Below, one piece after another: positions 1-10,100 of a stretch of DNA of 64,000 bases. Within the stretch, counting starts at the first letter, position 1. The number at the start of each line of letters is the position of its first letter. Both the position numbers and the translations under genes were made by a program. The DNA is from Xiphophorus maculatus. Taxonomy: Eukaryota > Chordata > Actinopteri > Cyprinodontiformes > Poeciliidae. The DNA lies in assembly GCF_002775205.1 (NCBI RefSeq), contig NC_036457.1:23146720-23210719 (forward strand), written 5' to 3'. Under the pieces are notes generated by a model. It had not been told where the DNA came from. It was given only the letters and a program-made list of their open reading frames with translations, and made no database searches.

Positions 1-47
1 ACAAAGTCATCTGACAGCAATAAGGCAGAAAACAAATCTATACATAC

Positions 48-155
48 TTCATTTTCATGTGCAGAATTTCATCACTCGACAGCACTTTCCTCAGGAAGAT
101 GGCTTTCTGATTATCAGTCATGTGGCAGACAAGAGCTAAACACTGAGCCGTGGAC
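48..155 (-). CDS. mdn1: mdn1 coding exon 4
   Basis: 108 nt, acceptor TTCCCAACAG, donor GTATGT from 47. It encodes STAQCLALVCHMTDNQ and FLRKVLSSDEILHMKMK, matching human CLALVTCMNEE and FNSDELIHF. The next exon is outside the window. Confidence 0.9.
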
Positions 156-2600
156 CTGTTGGGAAAAATCTGTTTAATAAGAGAAAAGGGAAGAGTCTGG
201 GCCAGCACCAGTGTAGGCTTAATTTATACTAAATGCATCAAACAAGGAGGATCATTTCAAATTCACAAGTTTCATGTGATGTCTCTGGGGCCTTTGGGTT
301 ACAAAGCCTGACCTGGTTTCCATAGATACAACTGTGATGTGGTAAACTTCTGCTACACAAATCATCCATCTCAGCCCAGCATCACCATATCCTCAGTTTG
401 ACTCTGCAACTCACTGCTCTGCTGAAGATCATGAAACCTGCATGCTGGTGACCTAACCCTAACCCTACATCTTGTGATTTATTTTGTTATTGTCTTGTAC
501 ATCCATATTTGTAACCTGTCCAGGGACTACAGATGTGAATTAGCTTTTGCTATGATCTGTTACAGCGCATCAAACGGTGACATTCATGTAAATTGTCCTT
601 TTCTAAATACAGTTTATGAATACTACTATTACTAAGCTACAACAGCAAAGTGAACTTAGCAAATTTGTCACTATATTTAATGAATTTTCAAAAAAGAAAA
701 TAAGTATCAGCAAGCCAGGGTTTTTAAAGATTGTGATTGCCCAGAAAACTGTAAAGAGTTCAACCAAAAATAATTTTCAGAGCCCATAGGGCTGAAGTCA
801 TTTATTGGATTATTGAAATAATCATCAGCTTATCTGGTAATCCACTAATAAAAACAACATGTTCAGAGTGGTAATTAGGTCAAAGCTGTACTAAACATAC
901 ATACATTTTGCTTTTGATATAAGAACACTTCTGTCTACAAAATGTTTTCCCCAAAACTTATTAGTGGCATAGTTTAGTTTCACCTGTTCAAATTCATCAA
1001 AGGAATGCTATGTTAATGCATTTTAGGCAATAAAATATTTTCTTATTTCAAAAGAAGTTTAATTATCTATTTATTTGCATCTTTTGGTGTATTTTCTAAT
1101 ATTGCATAAAAAAGGCTCAAATGGTTAAAGGAAAAGTCTGTAGAAAATGTCAATATTTTTATCCAATTAAGTGATTTTCAGAATAATCGATTCCTAAAAT
1201 AATTGTTAGTAGCAACTTGAGAACTCGTACTTGAAAAGCACTCGTAAATGTTCTCAATCAGAAAAAAAGAACAAACATGCAGATACAGGTGCCAAAGACA
1301 CTTCCACCAATAAAATGAGGCGTGATTAAGGACTTAACCACTAGAAGTGTAAGGCTAAAGAAGCTCCATACCCTCGAACCATGACATCACTGGTGAGTAG
1401 CTGTGAAACACAGGGACTCCAGTCCCACAGCATCCGAAACTTAGCACAGTCACTTTGGAGGAAGCGCAGGGTGGCAGCCATGAGGTCGCGGAGCTTCATC
1501 CTCCTGGGGCCGTACTGGACCGCAGACGACTGTTCGCTGGTGAAAAACAGCCTCTGGAACACTGGCGGGGCACTGCTGAAGTACCTCACAGCGAACCTTT
1601 GATGGAAGAGGATAACGATTATTCAGCAGTATCAGTAATGTCAAGTTAGATGGAAGTTTACATCAGGCTGCAAGGCGTGAAGCAGATGGAGGACGTGACA
1701 GACATCACTTACGCATGCGCATCAGGACTGATGCTGAGGAGTCTACTGAGGGCCACACACAGGCGCTCATGGAAGTCATGGTTGATTCTGCCACCAGCTT
1801 TGACCCTCTCTGCGTTGCGCTCCAGGAGGTCCAGGACCAGCGGCCGGACATGACGCGCAATCAGCAGAGTGTAATCCTTCTCCAAGAGGAGCTGAGCCAA
1901 ACACTCCAGAATGCTCTGTCTGTCCTGCTGGCTCCAGATCTGCAGAGAGAGCGGGTTGGGTTGGATGTTACCATCAGGTTCATGGCTTAACGAGGCAAAG
2001 GGAAGTGCATCACATATAGTTGCAAGAACTAACTGTTTAGTTCTTTGCTAACATAACTGCAAATCAGTCAATCACATCGCAGCAACTCATAGCATTCAGG
2101 CATCTAGGCTTGATGTAGTGAGCATCAGACTGAGGGACGAAGAAGATTCAAGGGACTTTGTACATTGCATGGTTGTTGAGCTTTCAGAAACTGAAGTTTT
2201 AATGGCCAAAGCGCTCTCAGGGTTACAGAGATGACAGAAAAGCAACCATAGCTCCAAAATAACCATGACATGCAGAACAGCAGGTGACTGAGCAGTCCCC
2301 AAATCCACAGCTGGGCTAAGAACATGGAATGTTTCTGATACCTTAAAAGGAGAGAGTGTGGGAGGGTTCAACACGGTAATAGCAAGGTATATCTAATAAA
2401 GTGGCCGGTGATGAGTCTAGATCACATCTCCCCCATGGTTCAGGACAACCTCTGATATATTATGGAAACAATAAAACACACTCATAACGCTATCAGCTGC
2501 TCACCTGCTTGGACAGATACTGGCTGATCTGGTTGTGACTCTTCTCCACATGTCTGGATATGATGGCCAGAGATGACAAACTCACTTCTAGATTTTCCAT
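48..2600 (-). CDS. mdn1: Midasin (MDN1), N-terminal part, 4 coding exons, continues beyond the left edge
   Basis: Midasin is a giant dynein-like AAA ATPase of the nucleolus and nucleoplasm that strips assembly factors from pre-60S ribosomal particles. Seen: four minus-strand exons (2505-2600, 1713-1939, 1372-1596, 48-155), all with GT-AG junctions and matching phases (0, 2, 2, 2), giving about 218 codons. The start at 2600 gives MENLEVSLSS. Matches to human midasin as I remember it include LLERNAE-KAGG-INHD-HERLCV, PVFQRLF, YG-RRMKLRDLM, LWDWS-CV and CLALV--M. This is only the N-terminal domain; the six AAA modules and MIDAS domain would lie left of the window. The gene is head-to-head with casp8ap2, as in human. 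The start fits because it lies in frame just upstream of conserved sequence, close to the shared promoter; an upstream non-coding exon cannot be excluded. Confidence 0.93.
156..1371 (-). other. mdn1 intron 3, no other feature seen
   Basis: 1.2 kb of AT-rich intron between coding exons 3 and 4. I see no ORF, repeat family or RNA gene in it. Confidence 0.7.
1372..1596 (-). CDS. mdn1: mdn1 coding exon 3
   Basis: 225 nt, acceptor CATCAAAG at 1597-1598, donor GTATGG from 1371. It encodes FAVRYFSSAPPVFQRLFF through LWDWSPCV and ...DVMVRG. The donor is weaker than the other three, but phase and homology agree. Confidence 0.88.
1713..1939 (-). CDS. mdn1: mdn1 coding exon 2
   Basis: 227 nt with a CTCTCTGCAG acceptor and a GTAAGT donor. 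It encodes IWSQQDRQSILECLAQLLLE through HERLCVALSRLL, the best conserved stretch of the midasin N-terminus. It ends in phase 2, and the split Ala codon continues in the next exon. Confidence 0.93.
1940..2504 (-). other. mdn1 intron 1, no other feature seen
   Basis: 565 bp of intron between coding exons 1 and 2. Short open frames on both strands here have no recognisable homology and lie between well-supported splice sites. Confidence 0.7.
2505..2600 (-). CDS. mdn1: mdn1 coding exon 1
   Basis: 96 nt, 32 codons from ATG at 2600-2598 to ...LSKQ. It ends on CAG followed by a GTGAGC donor (2504 downwards), phase 0. The sequence is little conserved, as is usual for the first residues of midasin. 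Confidence 0.85.
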
Positions 2601-2850
2601 CACTGGGTCACGAGCAAGTTCTAATAAAAACAAGCGCACGCGCTTTATGGACACCTTCCTAAACGTGTAAACAATAAATTAAAGCAAAGCGCGAGGGTCA
2701 TCACGAGCTCCTGTAACAAAACACAAAAACACGTTTCCACTACTGCTATTAAAATCCACATGTGAGGTGAAGTATGACTGTTTCCGGGTGGACTTCCGCT
2801 CCTCCGCCCTCTCTCTGTGTCGCCTGTTGATGACGCACCGGATAGCGTGT
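2601..2850. promoter_or_regulatory. Shared head-to-head promoter of mdn1 and casp8ap2
   Basis: The mdn1 start codon (2600, minus) and the casp8ap2 5' region (plus) are a few hundred bases apart with nothing between. Sequence seen: GC-richer than its surroundings, ETS-like CTTCCG in the TTTCCGGGTGGACTTCCGCT stretch near 2780-2800, and a CRE/ATF-like TGACGCA at 2831-2837. No convincing TATA box. Both genes are broadly expressed growth genes, which suits a bidirectional TATA-less promoter. Exact start sites are inferred. Confidence 0.55.
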
Positions 2851-3167
2851 CACCAGCAAGTTGAGCAGCTTGTTCTCTCCAGCCGTCCGCCAGCCTGGCT
2901 CATCTACTGCTGCTTGCCGCTCTCCGCTGCTCTGGTTGGGGGTAGGAAATGCGGAACGCCAGAGAGCTTCGTGGCTTTCTGTAGAGTTGGAGTCTGTGAG
3001 CTTGTCAGACTTTGAAAAGTTTTTTTTTCCTGTTGGAATCTGACAACAGTGCGTCGCCTGCCCTGGTAGCAGACCGCGGGAAAATGTCGTTACTTCCTGT
3101 CTAATGAAGTGTTGGCGCGACTTTGGTCTTGGAAATATCAACAAGGCACAGAGGAAAACTCAGGCAA
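2780..3167 (+). other. casp8ap2: Probable non-coding 5' exon of casp8ap2
   Basis: The first coding exon begins at a splice acceptor (TTACTAG, 4046-4047), so a 5' non-coding exon must lie upstream. The best donor I see is GTAAGG at 3168 in GGCAAGTAAGG. The exon start is not visible; 2780 is a guess. Small open frames here look like 5' UTR noise. Confidence 0.4.
3112..3119 (+). promoter_or_regulatory. E2F-like site in the casp8ap2 5' region
   Basis: TTGGCGCG matches the E2F core. FLASH works in S-phase histone mRNA production, so E2F control would be sensible; this rests only on the motif and position. Confidence 0.35.
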
Positions 3168-4047
3168 GTAAGGCAGACATTCCAGGGATGGTTTCGGCCA
3201 ATGTTTTAGTGGGTTTTTGGCTCAGTTCAGAAGGCTCAAGGATTTTTTTGTGCTGTGCTGCGACCGTAATTGCTAACGGTGGCTTTGTGACTAAACCTGG
3301 TTTTGTTAGTGATAATTTATATCACTAAATTATCATTATTAGTACGAACATTTACAGGTCAATATTTAGCTGATATGTTTATGTTAAGGGAAGGATTTCC
3401 TTGCTATATGACAGCAACGTTCCGTTCTGGAAACCTTAGCAACAACAAAGCTGCTTTACGGTAACGGATCCCGGAGAATCTCATCTGTTTACAGTCAGGC
3501 CCGTCATCTGCAGCTTCTGAACCTGCATGGAACCTCACACCTGCTAATACTGGAAAACTGAGCTTTCTTCCATGAACGATGTCTGAGAGTCATGGTAGGA
3601 AGGAAAGGGCAAACTAAACTCCACAATTACTTACAAATACTATGAAATACTTGAGAAACTATGAAAAACAGATCCCACCTTGTCACGATTTATTAAACAA
3701 CAAAACAGATTAAGAAAGTCAAAAAGCTGTCATTAAATTGAAATCTTGTAGAGCCACCCTGAATGTAATTATTTTTCTTTTTTGGGAGGGATTTTGTCCA
3801 ACACTACTTGTGTTTATTATGGAAACAGTTTGCTGCTCTCAGCCTTCCAGCCGGAGCCCAGACTCTCCTGGTTGTTCCTCTCACCAGGCCAGAACCTGTC
3901 AGGCTCCAGAGCGGTTTGCTCCTGCAGCTGTGCTTTACTGACTCTGTGGAGGATCTTAAACACCGTTTTATTGTACAAGATTGTACAATTCTTTAACAAT
4001 TCTCAACAGTTTTTGGTTAATAATGGCTTTTTGTTTCTCATTACTAG
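3168..4047 (+). other. casp8ap2 intron 1
   Basis: About 880 bp between the supposed non-coding exon and the exon with the start codon. It is AT-rich and I recognise no repeat or gene in it. Confidence 0.5.
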
Positions 4048-4104
4048 GTTCTCGCAAAGAAGCAGAGCAGATTGAAAGGATGGAGACGTTTGATGCCTCT
4101 GATT
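4048..4104 (+). CDS. casp8ap2: casp8ap2 first coding exon (with 32 nt of 5' UTR)
   Basis: The acceptor TTACTAG precedes 4048, and the ATG is at 4080 (METFDASD...). The GTAAGT donor starts at 4105. Phase 1: the T after GAT joins CG of the next exon to give Ser. Human FLASH has an equally short acidic start (LFDVFSAS). Confidence 0.85.
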
Positions 4105-7100
4105 GTAAGTCTCAGCTGGTTTTTCCCAAGGATTGTTGTGATATTTTTAAGTTATTGGGATGAATAAAGTACTTCTATTCTGTTATTGGTACTGAACAGA
4201 TATAAATCTATAAACAGTTTGGTTTCTGTCAAGATGAAAGAGCGGACTAAGCAGCACAAAAACCAACACAAAAAGTATCTCTTTCTGTGTTGGTCAGTAA
4301 TTGAATTTTACATAATTGCCACTGTTAAATTTGTTTATTTGGTTCCTGATCTTTGGGAAATATTTCATTTGATTTGATGATTGTTATGAATATTGCCACG
4401 TTCTACAAACAAACCTGGCAATTAGTCTTGTTTTTGTCATTTATTGAAGGTTTAAAAATTACAGCAGAGGAAAAGTAAACTGATAAGTAGGGTCAAACAA
4501 CCACTTATATTCTGCTTTTCCTCGCTCTATGCATCGGATTTACTCTACATGCAGACACGTCACCATGGCAACCCACACAACATCTCTGCTAACCCTCATT
4601 AGTTATTAGTGGGTTATTGTTTGAACTGTTTCTCAGTCCAACGCTCCAAAAAACATTTGTAAACAGCGTAACAGATAAATGCTATTGTGATGACATGCTG
4701 AGGGTGGAGTGGCAGTGCTAGAAGGAGGTTCTTAAAGAGACAGGTGCCTAATTTCAAGGTCTTATTCTGGGAATTTCTCTAAAATTTTATTTCACTATAG
4801 GACCGACACGTGAAACAACCGGGTGAGCCGAAGATGCCCTGCCTGTACTCACCGGGGGGCACTAATAACCCCCACTAATGAGGGTTATTAGTGGGTCTAA
4901 TGAGGGTTATTAGTGGGTCTAATGCAGGCTAAGAGACTGAGCCCAAAAACCTTGGTCTCGGTTTGGTTGAATTGAACTCTGATGCGGTTCGAAAGCAGTG
5001 TGAATGCAAGCTGACCAGACACCGCTCCAAAAGTAGGAAGCTAACTACAGTGCAGTGCATTCCACTGCACTGTAGTTAGCTTCAGTGCAGTGGAGCTGCA
5101 CTGAAGCTAACTACAGAGCAGTACCAATATATTCTGGTCAATATATTGCTCTCTACTGGGTAATGACTTACCTTCATTACATCACAAGGTGGTGCTGGCA
5201 TTTGACCCAATTACTACAGACAAAAACAATGCAATTATTAGTATCCTGTGAGAAATATTTATTATTAAAAGCTTCTGTGCATGCAGGATGAAAACACAGT
5301 AGTCCATGTTTTGGTGCTGTTACTGCTTTAAATTAAAATTTCTGGGTTGGTGATAATCATCACAGCATACAGTGGGAGAACTGACATCCAGCTTATTGAG
5401 TTTCAGAAGGGGATGTTATAGCAATACAGTGGTTATTAAACATTTTAGAATCTCATTTTTATCAACTATTTCTTTTCCACTAACAACAATACACGATGGA
5501 AGTTCTGTATTTACCTCTCTTCCAAAATTTAAGAGGATTATTTAAATTCTTAGATGTTTCAGACAGAAAGTAGGCACATTTAGCATGACATATTTTTACA
5601 GTGCATAACTTAACCTACGCTCAGGCTATATTTTGTTCAAACCATTATTAAACCTCCTGTTCTTCCCCTCAGCGGTGGACCCCGGGGCTGATGAAGACTC
5701 TGTGGATATCTATGAAGGCCTGGATGCTGCTGGGGTTGGCAGCAACACTGGTAAAGGAATTCTTCCACTTCATTCTGTTTTGTAAGACATTGATAAATGT
5801 TTTGCAGGGTTTCCCCTATGCCTGTCGCATTAACAAATAAATCAATTCATCAGATGATAAATTGAAATGAACTTGATAATTGTGATTTTCATGATTTATC
5901 AAGTACATTTATCAAGGGCAAGTAAAGCAAGGTGGCCCACCAGGCTTAGATTATGCTGGGGGGAACCCTGAAACATGTTTTACTGCATGTTCTGCTCTTG
6001 CTTTACAGAAAAGTGGCCTTCTGTTGGTTCTGGGCTGAAAGACTCACTGGATCTTTATGAGGATATAGTGGCAGAGGAACAGAACAACAGGGAGACATCA
6101 TACACCGAGGTAACAAGCTACAGTCACCTGTTCAGCTGCAGGTCCTCCTCTTCAGGACCAGTCATCTCACTTTCTTTTTTTCTCTGCAGTTAAAATCCAG
6201 ATTTGAAGCAACCCAAAATCAAATCAAAGAGCTGCACAGAAGACTACAGCAGATGGAAACACAGGTTTGTTTCAGCAAGTATTTTTGCAAGAAGATTGAG
6301 CGAATATTTGTAAATCATAATGTGTAATAAGGTCTTACTCAAAACACATATGTAACCATGTTATTTTAGTTTATTTGTTCAGTTTGTTTTTCAACCGAGT
6401 TCCCCAGGTTAAATGTCACATTAAAGTTGACAATTTTGTGAAATGATTCATTTTGGTCTAATTTTTCCCACAAAAAGTCAACATTTTAAAAAGTGTGTGG
6501 TCTTTATGATCATAAGATAATTATTAATGACATTGTTTTGTTTCTTCCATGGACAGAATACTGGCTTGAGCAGTGAGAACAATCGTCTTAAGAAGAACAT
6601 CTCTGCACTTTTACGAACAGCAAGGCAAGAAATCATTCGGAAAGATGCTGAGATCAAGCAGCTGACTCAGCAGTGAGTGTTACTTTATAAACACATGGAA
6701 ACAGAATGTGCTCTAGACTAGCACCCTGGGATGGACATTGACATTTTTAAATTCATATGTAATTTTCTCTAATAAGTAGCATTTGTTGTTTTTTGTAGGG
6801 TCCAAAAATTTCATCATCATCATCATCATCATCAGCCTCAGCTAAAACAAGCCCAGGATCCACGTTCATCTTTTCGAGCCTCCTCCAGCTGTTCCTCAAC
6901 AAGAACACTTCCACTACCTTCTTCTCTTCCTATTGTTCCTCGTCCTCATCATCATCCTCCTCATTTTGCTCCTCTTATTAGTTCCCAGTTTGAGGAGGAG
7001 CCTCCTCCAGCAGATACTCCTCAACCTACCTCAAAGGAAACTTGTCATTTCAGCAGATCCATGAAGTCCTCAACTCATAATTGCTCAAAAAGACATGAAA

Positions 7101-10100
7101 CAGCTGAAAAACTGCCTGGAGTAGAGGGGTGCACTTCCAGAGATAGAGAGGTCAAAGGTCAAAGTAATAAACTGCCTGAATCAGCAGAAAGGAAGCTTAG
7201 AGACTGTTCCCATCATAATAAGGACTCAGAGCAAAAGCAAGCTCACAAAGAAGACAAAGACACTAGAAAAGGATTTGACTCCCAGTCTCACAAAAATAAG
7301 AAATACCAAAATGTTGGGAGACACTGCCGATCAGACGGAGCTAAAACTTCTTCACAAGAACATCTCCACTCTGTAGCTTCCTCTGAACACAGAAGAGAAG
7401 GCAGGAAAATTCAGAGAACAGATAAAGCCAGCTCTATAGAGCATGCTAAAGTTTCTGATCAGCAGTCAGGAGGGAGCTGCAGCCCAGAGTCCAGAAAAAT
7501 CCCCAGAGGTCACAAATATGATAGTTGGTCCAATCCAAAGAACAAGAGAAGCTCCTCTCCAGATCAGTCCACTAAGTGCTGCAGTGATGGCAGTAGAGAA
7601 CGGGAAAGGAGCAGACAGAGAGACCATCAGAGAAGTGTGGACAGACGGTGCGAGGATGAAATCAGGAGCAGGCATCACAGAAGAAGCAGTCAGAAAGAGA
7701 GCAGCAGAGACCGGGAGAAGCACAGAGATAAACAGACTGGGAAGGCTGATGGATCCAAGGAAGGACGACGGGAAACGAAACCTAGAGATGTGAAAAGATC
7801 CTTTGAAGAACCCAGCCCAGAAGCAAATACTTCTGTAAACGACAACAACTCAAACAGGAAGTTGTGTTTTATGGAAACACTGAATCTAACTCTTTCACCA
7901 ATCAAAAAGTACACGACGCCCAGAGATAGCAGCCTAGAGGAACCGCTAAGACTAGAGGGTGATGATGAGGAAAACTCCCAGCCTAACCTAGACAACATGT
8001 GTGTCATTGATGAGGTAGATGGAGGTGAGCTAGGATCAGAACCAGGACCAGGACACGCTGAAGAGCAAGCCTTGGAGGAGCTCAAAGCGCCACGTAACCA
8101 GACGTCCAACTTGGAAGACGTAGAGGAAGATGGCAACAATGGAGCTGAATCCCAAGGGAGACCCCTGGCTGTCCTCATTAGCTCCCTCTGGAGGCCACCC
8201 CAGGGTCCAGCAGACACAACCAAACTCCACACAGCAGCAGGGGAAAACCTGAAACATCCTGAGGAACCGCTGGAGCTGATCTCCAACACCTGGATAACTG
8301 AAAGAGGTCAGCTGGAGGTCACAAAGAGCTCCCAGCCCAGCAACACAAATCCACAAATCCTGGAGCAACACAGCAGCTCTGAAGCACCAACCTCTGAGGT
8401 TCAACATGCTGCAGCTGCTGATGAACATGCAGATCCACATGCACATGCAGCTCAACATGAACATGCTGCAGCTGCTGATGAACATGCAGATCCACATGCA
8501 CATGCAGCTCAACATGAACATGATGCAGCTGCTGATGAACATGCTGCAGCTGATTCAGGTGAAGCTCCTGCTCCACCCAGACTCTCCCAGAGTACAGTCA
8601 GTGAAGCTGCAGCTTCAGCTCAGCCAGACGACACACACGGTACTGAAGAGGTATATGAGGAAGCCAGACTCAGAGATAGGTGGGGTCACCAGGCTGCGTC
8701 CCCTGGTACAAGCCTACCATCCTCTACCAGTGTTACCATGGACAACCATCCTGTTGGCCAACCACAAAGCTATAAAGATTTGGATTCAGTGTCCAGCACT
8801 ATCTGTCTGACCTCACTTCCTCAGAAGGGGCTGAGTCTGACCGAGGACATTTGTGCGATGACCCAGACAGACACAGACCCCAGGACCTCCAGCTCCCAGC
8901 CCAGCTCCTCTGTAGACTGCATTGGGGTATCCAAGGTCAGCAGGACCACAGAAGAGTTCAGCCCCGCCACAGTTACCCCTAAGAAGTTTTGCAGCCAGGA
9001 CTGTAAAAAAGAGCTGTCCACTTCTGTGTCGCTGCCTCATGATGAAGACTCCATGATGCACACCCTGAGCAACCTGAAGAGGATTCCTGAGGTCATCAGC
9101 CCCCTGAGGAGCCCGGCACAGACGGCCAAGAGAGGTGTCCTCCATGTCCACAGCAAGCTGGGACACGTGAAGAGTCTTCAGAAAGGTATAGCCTGCCTGG
9201 TAACCAGATGGTCCTAGTAGCCCTGTCCTTCAGTCCCATAGGCTTTATCTGGCATGTAAAGCTAGATTCATGTGGACATGGCACCAACATGTCCTGAACA
9301 TTTATTCTGGGGTGTTTTGAGCTGAGTTAGTTAAAAAAGTATATATTTTAATACCCCTCACTGAAAACCACAAAGTTCTACTGTTTTTCACATGGAGCCC
9401 CATTTCCTCATGTCTTCATTGTGAGGGAGAGGGTAGCAGGTGGCAGCTGTAATCACATGAAAGGGTCTGGAATATTTGCTCCTGCTGTTTGAAGCTGCAA
9501 GCTGGAGTGGACAGGTTTTGATTTAATTTCTTATTTTGTTAATATCTATATTGCTTTCCATTTTGATGGTGACTTTTAACCTTAACCACATCTAATCTGT
9601 ATTCTTTTTCCTATTGTTAAACACTGTTTTTTGAGTTCCTAAACACGTTCTCATTCAGAAGTACACTGCTCAAAAAAATAAAGGGAACACTTAAACAGGT
9701 GCTTAACACTTAAAGTGTTCCCTTTATTTTTTTGAGCAGTATATAATAGAGTAGAAGCAGCCTTTATTGTCCCACAAAAGGGAAATTCAGGTATAACAGC
9801 ACAAAAACTGTTAAAAACAATATATAAAAACAAGATTAACAATAGAAATAACAATATACTGTACAAGCATAAAAAAAGACAAATACCGTGAGCCATTAGA
9901 TCCTTGTTCTTCAGGACTAGATCCCAACTTGTCATTTTATTTCCCAATACAAGCATCAATCATAATGAAGTGATGAATCATGGGAAGACAGATTTGTACT
10001 TGCATGTCAGTAATACCATACAAACATAATGGAAATTAAATTTAGAAAACTAAGTTGGAGAAAGTCTGGAATATGATAAGTGAGGTGGGCTCTCTGGATC

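Larger units (their letters stand above)
4105..5672 (+). other. casp8ap2 intron with complex inverted repeats
   Basis: 1.57 kb AT-rich intron. Apart from the two palindromic blocks listed separately (4860-4919 and 5037-5116), nothing recognisable. Confidence 0.6.

Noticed and set aside
8036..8542. Minus-strand open frames opposite the Ala/His repeat
   Set aside because: Shadows of casp8ap2 coding exon 6; their repetitive Met/His/Leu content comes from the 57-bp tandem repeat.
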